Source of the DNA: DATIXJ01 sp035518715
Lineage (GTDB): Bacteria > Bacteroidota > Ignavibacteria > UBA10030 > SZUA-254
NCBI GenBank assembly: GCA_035518715.1
Contig: DATIXJ010000054.1
Location: 1 to 64,000, forward strand
DNA length: 64,000 nucleotides
Direction of reading: 5' to 3'
Position 1 is the first letter of the stretch; each line of letters opens with the position of its first letter. Shown one piece after another: positions 42,455 to 52,493 of the stretch. The translations under genes were made by a program, and so were the position numbers. The notes under the pieces were generated by a model. It was not told the DNA's origin, searched no databases, and was given only the letters and a program-made list of their open reading frames with translations.

Positions 42455-45400
42455 TCACTTGAGATACAGCATTTTTTCCACCTTCATAAAATTCGAGGTG
42501 GCAAGACGATAAAAATATAATCCCGATGCGAGGGACCTTGGAGAAAACCGCTCGTGATAATAGCCTGCGGGACGCCGTTCATTGACCACGGTTGCGACTT
42601 CATTCCCCAGGACATCATAAATCTTGAGGGAAACAAATGTCTCCGTTGGTATGGCAAAGGAGATGACCGTTGAGGGATTGAAGGGGTTTGGATAATTCTG
42701 ATCGAGCGCGAATGATCTCGGGATCGGGCGAATGGTTCCACTCTCTGCAGGCGGAGGCGGCGGGAGATCGGGTGGAGTCTCGAAACTCACTCTTCCTGCC
42801 ATGATGCCATGTGAGGGAGCGGCAAGGATCAGCCTGGCGGCAGCGGAAGCCCGGAGCCAGTACCCGCGGCCCGGTCGAATGGAATCTGTAATCGTGTAGA
42901 CCGGACTGTAGCCAAAGACATTCGAAATGGTAATACCAGGGGGAATTGATGCAAGAGTATTTACATCTATCGGCACGCTGATGGAGCCAATCAGATTCCA
43001 TCCAGCCGTGATGTCGATGGTATCCGCCAATATCGAGGGGCCGGTGGCTACGAGGGTCTCGTCGGACCCGAACTTCATCCAGTAACCATTTCCCGGAACC
43101 AGCGTGTCGACGATAATGTATCCCGCCGGCGTGTAATCAAACGCTTCGGAAATTGCCGTCGGATAGACCGAATGACTCCGCGGATCGTTCGCCCGCAGCG
43201 GGAGTGAAACCATATCCCAGTGGGTGTAGGTCACAAACCGGAACATCGATGTCGAAGACCAGGGTCCGCGTCCGCCGATATTTACTCCGCTCACCCTCCA
43301 GTAATAATATGTGTAACTCGTCAGTGCCGGCAGCTGCCCTGAAGTCGTCGCTAAGGTTGAATCCGAGTAGATAATTGAGCCAAAGAGAGAGTCCGTTGCA
43401 ACCTGGAGATAATAGTTTGACGCGTTGGCTGATATGGTCCACGACAACGTCACGGGGAACACCTGCACGGTCAGTCCGTTGGCCGGAGAAACGGGCGACG
43501 GAGCTGATGGGAGCGGCACGGCGGTCACGAAGAGGATGTTGTCGAGATAGTAACTCGAGCTGGACGGTGTGTAGTTTTGAATGCAAATACGATCGATGAC
43601 ATAGTTATTCGGATCGAGCTGATTCATTGGAACCGAGATAACGCTCCACTGGTTGAGAGGAACAGATTCCTGCAGGATATTCGGGAAAACATCTCCATGA
43701 TCATTATAACAATAGACATTCAGAACCAAACCCGGGGTGGTGTTGTACACCGAAAACTGCAGCTCTGAATATTGCTGCGGAACGACATGGACCGGCGAGC
43801 TCAGCGTTCCGCTCCGGGCACTGTAGGCACCCCAGGCAGATTGCACCGTCTTTATCGCATACGTGCCGGCATAGACTTGTTCCGTACTCTTGTAATTGTT
43901 CAACGCTCCCCACGAAGTATCCCGCCACGGTTTCACCAGCGAATCCTGATACACCCAAAGAGATGGAACCCCCGGAGGCGCAATGACCGTGACACTCACA
44001 GACGGAGTGGTGGACACATTGCCGGATGGGTCGGATGCCCTGGCAGCAACCAACTCCTGGCCGGTCAATCCCAATGTATTCCAGGCGAAAGAATATGGCG
44101 CCGAGGTAACGGTCCCCACAACTGAGCCGTTGACGAGAAACTGAACGTTGGCAACCTTCATATTATCGGTTGCAGTCGCTGACAGAATCGTTGCCCCGGA
44201 CACCGTGTCGCCGTTTGCAGGTGCGATCAGTGTCACCACCGGTTTGATGTTGTCGGTAACGACAAACACCGTGATGGTCGGTGTCGTCGAACTGTTTCCC
44301 GATCCGTCGATCGCCTTGGCCGCAAGAGTCTGGGGTCCGTTAAGACCGATGGTATTCCAGGTAAACGAATACGGTGCTGAGAAGTCCGTCGCCGCAACGG
44401 CCCCGTTGACGATGAGCTGAACACTCGCGATGCTGACATTGTCCGTCGCCGTCACGTTCACCGTGACATTTCCTGCAACGCTATCGCCATTTGCCGGGGA
44501 CGTCAGAGCAACAACCGGCTTGATCGTATCAGGAGGAAGCGTACCGGCGCCCCCTACAGCGCTCTTCACCCACTGCAAAAGCTGATCGGGCGGATTCGCA
44601 TTGCTCGCGTAACCAATTCCGAGGTGCCAGACCCCGACACCGGAGAACCCGCCATTGATCAAGGTGTCGACTTTCGCATTGATGCTCGCCTGATTCTCGT
44701 AGCTGTAAAAGTGTTTTGTGCCGCTCCCGTCCGTATATCCGAGCCAGGGCACCTGCGCGGCCGCATCCCAGTTGGGTGAAACGCCGAGGGCGGCGGCGGC
44801 AGATATTGCGTTGAGAACATCTGAATAATATGTGAACGAACTCGCATGCCCGCTCTGACCCGGTGCATTCACGCCGACTGCCGACCGCATCTCGAAGGGA
44901 ATGATCACCCCAAGCCGGCTTTTCGCGATCCCGTGATTGATCCAGCCGATATAGACGCCCTGACCATTCCGGGTATCTCCGAACCACGAAGTACCGTTAT
45001 AGTTTGGATAGAGCGTGAAATCCTGAAAGAGCGGCGAATTGAATCCCACCACCGATGACCCGTCATCGAAGCCATACGCCATGATATCGATCTGATCCAG
45101 CTGATTGTTTGCCCATGCCGTATCAGCGAAGACGGGTTCCCAATAGTTTGGCACATCAACACCCACGAGCGGAGCCGTCCATGTTGACATGGTATCGCGG
45201 AGCTCGTTCACAAATGATTTGAAGGAAGTGTCCGCACCGTTGGGATATTCATAATCGAAATAGATCCCGTCCAGATGTCGCCGCGCCATCCATCCCCCCG
45301 CTCCGGCGACATAATGTTCGTAGATCCGTCGGTTCGCAACATTATTTGTCAGATCATCCTGGTTTACGCCAAAGACGCTGCCGGCATTGACCGAGAAATA

Positions 45401-45781
45401 GACCTTGCAGCCGTGCGCGTGCGCGGAGTCCGTAATGGCCTTAATCCAGTTTATTTTTTTGTTGTATCCGCCGTCGAAGTTGGCGGAATCGGATGGTGAG
45501 ATGTTCCCTGCTTCCCGCAGAAATGGAGGAGTTGTGGTATTGATCGAGGTACCGAAGACGATGATGCGATTAAATGCCGTCCAGTCGATTTGTGCCGGTG
45601 TCGGAGAAACATCATCATACAACGCGTAAAACACGGTCGATTTAAACCCGGTCGTCAATGCCGACTGCGGGACAGAATGATCCGCCGAGTTACTCCCCCG
45701 CGGCGAGACTCCCTGAGCATGGAGCACGGAGAGGGAGGTCCCTGTGAGAAGGAGAAGAAGATACGATATCGATTTTTTCAT
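42455..45781 (-). CDS. GH18 chitinase-like protein with Ig, CBM-like, FN3 and T9SS sorting domains
   Basis: 1108 residues. Signal peptide 1-23. The GH18 domain (about 45-410) includes HLDGIYFDYEYP, with catalytic Glu178 and Asp176 intact but Tyr174 where the DxxDxDxE motif has Asp, and the MAYGFDD and GVGVWHLG strands. Two Ig-like domains follow (about 418-508, 509-602; SPANGDSVAG, APANGDTVSG), then a jelly-roll carbohydrate-binding-like region (605-752), FN3 (757-851), a W-N-L-I-G/GYW repeat region and a T9SS C-terminal sorting domain (about 1022-1108; NYPNPFNPST, MLYLK). It is probably exported across the outer membrane and attached or released. It shares its architecture with the gene at 47.4-50.6 kb. 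Confidence 0.93.
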   Translation of the reverse strand: MKKSISYLLLLLTGTSLSVLHAQGVSPRGSNSADHSVPQSALTTGFKSTVFYALYDDVSPTPAQIDWTAFNRIIVFGTSINTTTPPFLREAGNISPSDSANFDGGYNKKINWIKAITDSAHAHGCKVYFSVNAGSVFGVNQDDLTNNVANRRIYEHYVAGAGGWMARRHLDGIYFDYEYPNGADTSFKSFVNELRDTMSTWTAPLVGVDVPNYWEPVFADTAWANNQLDQIDIMAYGFDDGSSVVGFNSPLFQDFTLYPNYNGTSWFGDTRNGQGVYIGWINHGIAKSRLGVIIPFEMRSAVGVNAPGQSGHASSFTYYSDVLNAISAAAALGVSPNWDAAAQVPWLGYTDGSGTKHFYSYENQASINAKVDTLINGGFSGVGVWHLGIGYASNANPPDQLLQWVKSAVGGAGTLPPDTIKPVVALTSPANGDSVAGNVTVNVTATDNVSIASVQLIVNGAVAATDFSAPYSFTWNTIGLNGPQTLAAKAIDGSGNSSTTPTITVFVVTDNIKPVVTLIAPANGDTVSGATILSATATDNMKVANVQFLVNGSVVGTVTSAPYSFAWNTLGLTGQELVAARASDPSGNVSTTPSVSVTVIAPPGVPSLWVYQDSLVKPWRDTSWGALNNYKSTEQVYAGTYAIKTVQSAWGAYSARSGTLSSPVHVVPQQYSELQFSVYNTTPGLVLNVYCYNDHGDVFPNILQESVPLNQWSVISVPMNQLDPNNYVIDRICIQNYTPSSSSYYLDNILFVTAVPLPSAPSPVSPANGLTVQVFPVTLSWTISANASNYYLQVATDSLFGSIIYSDSTLATTSGQLPALTSYTYYYWRVSGVNIGGRGPWSSTSMFRFVTYTHWDMVSLPLRANDPRSHSVYPTAISEAFDYTPAGYIIVDTLVPGNGYWMKFGSDETLVATGPSILADTIDITAGWNLIGSISVPIDVNTLASIPPGITISNVFGYSPVYTITDSIRPGRGYWLRASAAARLILAAPSHGIMAGRVSFETPPDLPPPPPAESGTIRPIPRSFALDQNYPNPFNPSTVISFAIPTETFVSLKIYDVLGNEVATVVNERRPAGYYHERFSPRSLASGLYFYRLATSNFMKVEKMLYLK

Positions 45782-45921
45782 AAGATGCTCTGTTGTAACT
45801 TTCGTCGGATCAGACCATATTCAGCGGGCAACATCGGAACTGCACAGACATCTTCAACAAATCCTGACTGCGAACAGATCCACTGAGCGCTGCGAGGAGT
45901 CCTCTGCCCGGGCAGAAGACA

Positions 45922-47184
45922 TCAATTCACACTGGCGATCGCGTGCTTCAGATCCTGGAGGAGCTCGTCGGGTGGAGAACCGTTGGGGACATACCCTCTG
46001 AACAATTCCCAGATTCCCACACCTCCATATCCGGCATTTCTGATGGTATCCACTTTTGCCTGGATACTGGCGCGGTTTTCGTAACTGTAATAATGTTTGC
46101 CGGCGCCATCATCATACCCAAACCATGGAACCTTCGACACCGGATCCCACTGAGAATGATAAAAAGGATTCGCGTTCATGGCGTTCACAACTTCGGAATA
46201 ATTCGCATACGCGGAAGATCCGACTCGTGTCTGACCCGGCGCGTCATTCCCCGCAACATGCCTCATTTCAAAGGGAATGATGACGCCGATTTTGGATGGC
46301 TGAATGCCAAATTTCACCCAACCATCCCAGGGCCCATGACCGTATCCATTTCCGAACCAGGATGTCCCGTTATAGTTTGGATAGTTGGTTGCGTCCGGCA
46401 CGAGTGGAGAATTGAACCCGGTGACGCTCGAACCATCAGCGCAACCGTAGGCCATGATGTTGATCTGATCAAACTCGTTGTTTGCCCAAGCGGTATCGCC
46501 CGAGTAGACCGGAGTCTGCCATATAGGGACGGCCGAGGTAATCATTCCCCGAACCGGCCAATGATCCAGAGTATCACGAAGTTCCCGAATGAACGCTTTG
46601 AATCCCTCATCTGACGTCCCTGGGTATTCAAAATCAAAATCCAATCCGTCAAGATTCCTTCGTCGCGCAAATCCGTTGACCCCTGCAACATACGAGATGA
46701 ACTCATGACGCATACCCGGGGTATTCATCACCTTCTCCATGTCTCCGGTAGATCCGGGTCCCGTCACTGTCGGAGATCCCCCCAACCCTGCGATGCACAT
46801 CAGGGCCTTAACACTGTGTCGATGCGCGGAATCCACGATTGCCTTTACCCAGTTTATTCGTTTGTTATACCCGCCGTCAAAATTTTCCGAATCCGCGGTT
46901 CCCGGCATCTCCCGGAAATACGGTGGTGTCGAGGCATTCATGCCGCATGTAAAAATGATGATGTGCGTGAATGCGGTCCAGTCAATTTCTGATGGCGCGG
47001 GGCTCACGTCACCGAACTCCGGATAGTATGCTGTTACCCAGAGCTTTGAAATTGCGCGCGGACCCTGCACCTTGGGACGCTCAGATGCGCTGATGAATTC
47101 CTCTCTCAGTAAATAAAGAACACAAAACGCGACAACGATAAATAGATAAAGCGACACCCTTCTCAGTGTCATTACTACTCTCAT
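45922..47184 (-). CDS. GH18 family glycoside hydrolase, single domain
   Basis: 420 residues. An N-terminal hydrophobic segment (about 10-27, LYLFIVVAFCVLYLL) acts as signal anchor or leader. The GH18 domain (about 45-415) has the complete motif LDGLDFDFEYP (D179, D182, D184, E186), and the MAYGCADGSSV and GVGIWELF strands. It lacks Ig, FN3 and sorting domains, unlike its two neighbours, so it is likely retained in the periplasm or inner membrane. It stands between the two T9SS paralogues, all on one strand. A second in-frame ATG (M5) could be the start. Confidence 0.92.
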   Translation of the reverse strand: MRVVMTLRRVSLYLFIVVAFCVLYLLREEFISASERPKVQGPRAISKLWVTAYYPEFGDVSPAPSEIDWTAFTHIIIFTCGMNASTPPYFREMPGTADSENFDGGYNKRINWVKAIVDSAHRHSVKALMCIAGLGGSPTVTGPGSTGDMEKVMNTPGMRHEFISYVAGVNGFARRRNLDGLDFDFEYPGTSDEGFKAFIRELRDTLDHWPVRGMITSAVPIWQTPVYSGDTAWANNEFDQINIMAYGCADGSSVTGFNSPLVPDATNYPNYNGTSWFGNGYGHGPWDGWVKFGIQPSKIGVIIPFEMRHVAGNDAPGQTRVGSSAYANYSEVVNAMNANPFYHSQWDPVSKVPWFGYDDGAGKHYYSYENRASIQAKVDTIRNAGYGGVGIWELFRGYVPNGSPPDELLQDLKHAIASVN

Positions 47185-47359
47185 GCTTAGAATTTGTTGG
47201 AAGCTCCCCTGGAGATGTTTGCGCCTGGATTGAAGCGCGTTTGAAATCTAAGTATTTCTCCCCAGAGATGCAATTATCGAATTGTTAATTCCTGTTCAGA
47301 AAACGATGCCCCCCGAAAGAGGGAACCCAAGCAGTTTTCGGCGAATCGAAGAACTGCTT

Positions 47360-47405
47360 TAAATTAAGACAAATCCCAGCCAAAACTCTGAACTTCTGGC
47401 TGGGA
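47360..47405 (-). terminator. Terminator of the GH18 gene at 47.4-50.6 kb
   Basis: 9-bp perfect stem TCCCAGCCA / TGGCTGGGA (47374-47382, 47397-47405), loop of 14 nt, followed on the minus strand by TTTGTCTTAATTT. It lies 36 bp after the gene's stop. Confidence 0.82.
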
Positions 47406-47441
47406 CTTGTTAAATCCGGGAGCGCGCTCCAGGAATCGATC

Positions 47442-50400
47442 TTATTTCAGGAGCATCATTTTACCCGTTTGCGAGAATCCGCCCGCGCGGAGCCGGTAAA
47501 TGTAGAGGCCGCTCGGGAGGTTGTCTGCCGCAAATTTTTCTCGGTATTCCCCTGCCGAGCGCTGCTCATTGACGATCGTCGCAATTTCCCTGCCGAGGAT
47601 GTCATAGATCTTGAGCGTCACGTACGAAGAGGTTGGGAGCGCGAACGTAATAATGGTCGAGGGATTGAATGGGTTCGGATAATTCTGATTCAGCGAGAAC
47701 TGCGTCGGCAAATTCGGATTCGGCACGACATCCGTTACTCCGCTTATTTGCACGGCGACGGAATCCAGCCCCTCGGCAGTATTCACCGTGAAGAGCAGAT
47801 ACCCGGATACCGGTTGCGATTGTGTCGGATGAGCCGATACGGCGAAGACCTGACTGCCTCCGGGGACAATCGTTGCCGATTGCGGCGAGACGGCAAATTC
47901 AGAGTCGGTTGATGCAATCCCTGAAATAACGAGATTCACCACGCTGCCGGTATTACGAACCGTCAATGAGTCGACCTGCGTGGTGCCGACATGCAGCACA
48001 CCAAAATTCAGCGATGTCAACGAGTACGATGCCAGGGTATTGCCAAGAGCGGTAACGAAACTCGATGTCTGGGAAAATGATCCTGTTCCTGCCGAGTTTT
48101 TCGCTGCAACTCTCCAGTAGTACGCTGTCGAAGCAGAAAGCTGCGGCACCTGCCGGTAGGTTGCGGTAATCGTTGAGTCGTCAAGAACAACAGGCGTAAA
48201 CGAGGTATTGAGCGCGACCTGCAATCGATACGACACTGCTCCCGGCGAACCTTCCCAGGTCAGCACCGGTGATATTGAGACTCCTTCCGCTCCCGGCAAA
48301 GGAAGAGTTGTCGTAGGTGCCATCGGTGCCTGCGCAACGCTATCAACAAAATGCACATTGTCGACGTAATAGACCGGGCTCAGCCGGGTATAATTCTGGA
48401 TATTGATCCGGGTGATCGGATACTTGTTCGGATCAAGCTGGGTTATCGGCACGGAGATAATCGTCCACTGGTTTGTGGGAATATTATTCTCCATGACATT
48501 CGGGAACGTATTCCCGCTGTCATTGTAACAGTAGACGTTGAGATTCAGGCCCGAGGTCGTGTTATAAATTGCAAATTCAAAGTGTGAATAATCGCTCGGA
48601 TGAATATTCACCGGAGCGCTCACGGTTCCGCTGTGGACGCTGAATGCACCCCATGCCGACTGGGTGGTTTTCAGTGAATACGAACCGGCATAGACCTCCT
48701 CGGTACTCTTGTACACGTTCGTTGCCGACCACGATGTATCTCTCCACGGAGCTTCCAGCGAATCCTGGTAAATCCAGGCAGACGCTGAATCGGGAGGCGG
48801 CACAACGACGGTCACCTGCACGGCGGAGCTCGTCGTTGTATTGCCTGAGAGATCGCGTGCACGGACGGTGAGCGATTGCGTTCCGCTGAGACCGGATGAG
48901 TTCCACACGACCGCATAGGGTGAGGTCGAATCGGTCCCGATGACGACATTGTTGACAAGAAACGTCACAGATGAAACACCGACATTATCCGATGCAACAG
49001 CCGAAATCGTGACCGTTCCCGTAACCGATGCTCCATTGAGCGGTGAAGAGATGGAGACCGACGGCGGTGTCGTGTCGGGCGGAGGCAGCTTCACAAATAC
49101 CGATATTGTCGAAGACACACCGGAGTTCCCCGCGGCATCATACGCCTTTGCCGATAGTGTATGTGTCCCGGATAGGCCGGTCGTGTTCCAGGAATATGAG
49201 AAGGGAGATGCCACGCTGTTGCCGATCGTCGTCCCGTCGACCACGAAATCAACTCTGATCACGCCGACATTATCAGAGGCATTGACAGTGATAACTTTGA
49301 CGCCTGAAACAGAGTCACCATTGACGGGGCTCGTCATGGTAATCGTCGGCTTAATCGTATCCGTCGGAACTGTTCCGGTTCCTCCGACTGCACTCTTGAC
49401 AAACTGCAGAAGCTGATCGTGAGGTGTTGCATTCGAGGCATAGCCGATGCCGAGGTGCCAGACTCCCACACCATTGAACCCGCCGTTCTTGAGAGTATCG
49501 ACCTTTGCCTGAATGCTTGCCTGATTTTCATACGAGAAGAAATGCTGCGTACCGCCGGCATCCGTATATCCGAGCCACGGCACTTTTGCAACCGCGTCCC
49601 ACGATGGAGATACCGGAGGAGAAAGCGCGGCGGCAGTTTGAATGGCTGTTACAACCGTGGAGTAATACGTGAACGTCGATGCATGTCCCGACTGACCCGG
49701 TGCGCTTACACCCGTTGCGCTTCTCATTTCGAAGGGAAGGATCACGCCGAGTTTATTTTTTCGGATACCATGATTGATCCAACCGATGTACACCCCCTGC
49801 CCGTTCTTGGTGTCACCGAACCAGGACGTACCATTATAGTTCGGGTACGTCGCAAGATCCTGATAAAGAGGAGAATTAAATCCGACAACGGAAGATCCGT
49901 CATCGAAACCATACGCCATAATGTCAATCTGATCGAATTTATTATTCGACCATGCGGTATCGGCGAACACCGGCTCCCAATAGTTCGGCACGTCAACTCC
50001 AACAAGCGGCGTGGTCCATGTTGCCATGGTATCACGGAGTTCATTCACAAGTGCCTTGAAACCGGTATCGGCATTGTTCGGGTATTCATAATCAAAGTAT
50101 ATTCCGTCCAGATGACGTCGCGCCATCCAGCCCCCCGCACCCGCAACATAACTCTCGTAGGTATGCCGCTTGTTCACATCATTCGTCACGTCCGTGAGGA
50201 GAATACTGAACACGCTACCGACGTTTACTGAGAAATAGACTTTCACACCGTGCGCGTGGGCTGAATCAGTAATTGCCTTGATCCAGTTGATCTTCTTGTT
50301 GTAACCGCCGTCGAAATTTGCAGAATCGGAAGGTGAGACATTTCCGGCTTCTCTCAAATACGGTGCGGTTGAACCGGTCGTTGAGGTTCCGAACACGATA

Positions 50401-50618
50401 ACATAATTGAATGCCGTCCAATCGACCTGGGCTGGCGTCGGGGAGATGTCATCGTATTCTGCATAGAACACCGTGGTCCTGAAATTGGGAATGGCCGAGG
50501 CCTGGTAAGAACCATTGCCGCCCGACGTTACGGGCTCGAATGTGCCGGATTGAGAAACGGCGGCCTGCAACACCGCGGCTGCAACAATGAATATGCAAAT
50601 CGATACGAATTTTATCAT
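47442..50618 (-). CDS. GH18 chitinase-like protein with Ig, CBM-like and T9SS sorting domains (second multi-domain copy)
   Basis: 1058 residues. Signal peptide 1-22. The GH18 domain (about 45-415) is closely similar to that of the gene at 42.5-45.8 kb and has the same HLDGIYFDYEYP (Y174, D176, E178). Ig-like domains follow (SPVNGDSVSG, SPLNGASVTG), then a jelly-roll CBM-like region (WIYQDSLEAPWRDTSW...), an FN3-like domain, an ASPM/SPD-2-like segment (LNFGVLHVGTTQVDSLTVRNTG) and a T9SS CTD (FSLNQNYPNPFNPSTII, ending MMLLK). Chitin or peptidoglycan-like polymers are plausible substrates. It has its own terminator. Confidence 0.93.
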   Translation of the reverse strand: MIKFVSICIFIVAAAVLQAAVSQSGTFEPVTSGGNGSYQASAIPNFRTTVFYAEYDDISPTPAQVDWTAFNYVIVFGTSTTGSTAPYLREAGNVSPSDSANFDGGYNKKINWIKAITDSAHAHGVKVYFSVNVGSVFSILLTDVTNDVNKRHTYESYVAGAGGWMARRHLDGIYFDYEYPNNADTGFKALVNELRDTMATWTTPLVGVDVPNYWEPVFADTAWSNNKFDQIDIMAYGFDDGSSVVGFNSPLYQDLATYPNYNGTSWFGDTKNGQGVYIGWINHGIRKNKLGVILPFEMRSATGVSAPGQSGHASTFTYYSTVVTAIQTAAALSPPVSPSWDAVAKVPWLGYTDAGGTQHFFSYENQASIQAKVDTLKNGGFNGVGVWHLGIGYASNATPHDQLLQFVKSAVGGTGTVPTDTIKPTITMTSPVNGDSVSGVKVITVNASDNVGVIRVDFVVDGTTIGNSVASPFSYSWNTTGLSGTHTLSAKAYDAAGNSGVSSTISVFVKLPPPDTTPPSVSISSPLNGASVTGTVTISAVASDNVGVSSVTFLVNNVVIGTDSTSPYAVVWNSSGLSGTQSLTVRARDLSGNTTTSSAVQVTVVVPPPDSASAWIYQDSLEAPWRDTSWSATNVYKSTEEVYAGSYSLKTTQSAWGAFSVHSGTVSAPVNIHPSDYSHFEFAIYNTTSGLNLNVYCYNDSGNTFPNVMENNIPTNQWTIISVPITQLDPNKYPITRINIQNYTRLSPVYYVDNVHFVDSVAQAPMAPTTTLPLPGAEGVSISPVLTWEGSPGAVSYRLQVALNTSFTPVVLDDSTITATYRQVPQLSASTAYYWRVAAKNSAGTGSFSQTSSFVTALGNTLASYSLTSLNFGVLHVGTTQVDSLTVRNTGSVVNLVISGIASTDSEFAVSPQSATIVPGGSQVFAVSAHPTQSQPVSGYLLFTVNTAEGLDSVAVQISGVTDVVPNPNLPTQFSLNQNYPNPFNPSTIITFALPTSSYVTLKIYDILGREIATIVNEQRSAGEYREKFAADNLPSGLYIYRLRAGGFSQTGKMMLLK

Positions 50619-51205
50619 ACTCTAATCTCTACTCCAAATGTGGATGAAGGAACTCATCTGTCGAACTTGGGGACGATGCGTAAGTACCCAATTTTCCTGT
50701 TGATGACTCGCTAAAGGTACAAAGGGACCCCGGTTCCTTCAATTGAGCAATGATGGCCGTCACAAGAGTAGGAGGAGGTGACGGTCAGCTCATGGTTCGA
50801 GGTAATGTCCAAATTCCTGATGATGTTCGAAACTCGAACAAGATAGCCAATTGTGGAGCGCGAGTCAATACAATTTCCTTAATAATCATTAAGGTGAAAA
50901 AGATTTCATGAACCTGCACTTGACATGAACATGAGAACTCGTGCTTGCCTTGGAGTGTTGACGCGAGGAACGTGAGTATAGTTTAAAGCGTATTATTGAC
51001 TGCAGCAGTGCGAATGGAAGATGGGCGGGAAGCGCAGTGGGGAAAAAGGTGTGGAAAAATTCAACACTCTTCTGCCAGGGTTGCGCTCAATGACCTGTCG
51101 TTCTCCAACGGCCCGGGGGAACTCCCCTGAAAACGACATATCAACTATTGCATACGATCAGTATCCATTGACCGGCGCGGGATTATGAAGCGGAGGGGAC
51201 AGATT
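50619..51205. other. Non-coding gap upstream of the GH18 gene
   Basis: 587 bases with no supported gene. It carries two short palindromes, GTTCGA-AAC-TCGAAC (50825-50839) and CCTTAAT-AATC-ATTAAGG (50877-50894), which may be regulator sites, and the upstream promoter region of the GH18 gene. Confidence 0.5.
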
Positions 51206-52291
51206 TTAGGGGATCAGTTCCTCGACGATCGAACGGACAGAACCAACAAATGCATCAAGAGTATGATGTGCCTCGATGTATTTTCTCCCCTCCCTCCCCA
51301 TTTCCTCTGCCCTGGCCGGATCTTTCCACAAAGTCTCGATGGCTTCGCGGAGCGCGGAGGGGTCTCCGCCTTTGACAAAGAGACCGGTTTTCCCCTCAAC
51401 AATGACGTCGACCTGGGCATTGGATCTCGTGCAGATGATCGCTTTCCCCATCGACATTGCTTCGAGGAGTACAGTGAGGCCGCTGCTCGTTTCAGAAGGA
51501 AGGAGAGGCAGCACGACAAATCTCGATCGTGCATAAATTTCCCTGAGCTCCTTGAAGGGAGCCGTTCCTACCGTGATATGTGGGGGAAAAGGTCCGTATT
51601 TTTCAATCGGCCGCCATTCGCTCCCATACTGGCCGATGATCCGGACTGTTTTGGCAACGATACGGCAAGGGATATTTACCGGCTCCATTGCCCGGATCAG
51701 TGTCTCATAATCACGCATCTCTTCACCAACCGCGGAGACTATGGGGGATTGTGTGCTTGTCATAGGTCTCCAGAATTGCTGATCAATGCCGTAGGGAACG
51801 TAGACGACCTTCGAGGGAGGAAGATGAAGCCGTTCGAGAGCGTAATTCCGCTGAACGGAAGACCAGGTAATGATCCTGTCGATGTGAGATGATGCCTTCT
51901 TGAGGAGATATGACTGTTTTGGTTTTGAAATCCAGTAAACGAGAGCAACGTGTGGTGTCCGCCGACCTGTATACTTCAGGAGCAGTCCCATGAGAATTGC
52001 AAACCGTTCACCCCAGGAGATCAACGCGTCGTAACGTTTCCGGCGCAGGAATCCTTCCAGTACCCTCGCCGCTTCAACGGGCAGTACCGCGTACACCAAT
52101 CGCTTCATAAATCCAACTGAGGCGATTGTTCGTTCGTCCAGCAATGTCGAATTCAAAACGCGCTGGAAGAGAGACACTCGGGGAGAGACGTCCTCGCGTT
52201 CAAGGCGTTCCAATTCCTGAATACCGGGACGTCCGAAACTTGAAACAACCAGGGTCAGCGTTTTCAGATTTCGGCGCTGCTGAGATGCCAT
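51206..52291 (-). CDS. GT4 family glycosyltransferase
   Basis: 361 residues with two Rossmann-like halves. The C-terminal half has the GT-B signature FKELREIYARSRFVVLPLLPSETSSGLTVLLEAMSMGKAIICTRSNAQVDVIVEGKTGLFVKGGDPSALREAIETL (the ExxxxxxxE-like donor site within SSGLTVLLEA). The N-terminal half has VVYVPYGIDQQFWRP as the usual hinge. It would transfer a sugar to the growing exopolysaccharide repeat unit; donor and acceptor are unknown. It is the last gene of the leftward arm of the locus. Confidence 0.88.
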   Translation of the reverse strand: MASQQRRNLKTLTLVVSSFGRPGIQELERLEREDVSPRVSLFQRVLNSTLLDERTIASVGFMKRLVYAVLPVEAARVLEGFLRRKRYDALISWGERFAILMGLLLKYTGRRTPHVALVYWISKPKQSYLLKKASSHIDRIITWSSVQRNYALERLHLPPSKVVYVPYGIDQQFWRPMTSTQSPIVSAVGEEMRDYETLIRAMEPVNIPCRIVAKTVRIIGQYGSEWRPIEKYGPFPPHITVGTAPFKELREIYARSRFVVLPLLPSETSSGLTVLLEAMSMGKAIICTRSNAQVDVIVEGKTGLFVKGGDPSALREAIETLWKDPARAEEMGREGRKYIEAHHTLDAFVGSVRSIVEELIP

Positions 52292-52493
52292 GCGTTTACT
52301 CTTGAGAATGGGGAGAATCTTCGGGGGTTTGTCTGGAGATCACGAGGAGTGTCCGCAAAGGGAAGCAAAGATGACCTGACGGGAGTAACCGGACAGAGGG
52401 CGCGAAATTCCGCAACATAAGAATATACTATGAGCCCTCTTCGCTCGACGCCTGCAAGCGATGAACGAGTTGACATACCTCCGGGAAAGGATG

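Noticed and set aside
49419..50231. Long plus-strand reading frame (270 codons) opposite the GH18 gene
   Set aside because: It lies wholly antisense to a confidently assigned GH18 domain; its composition is Arg/Cys/His-rich with no domain pattern.
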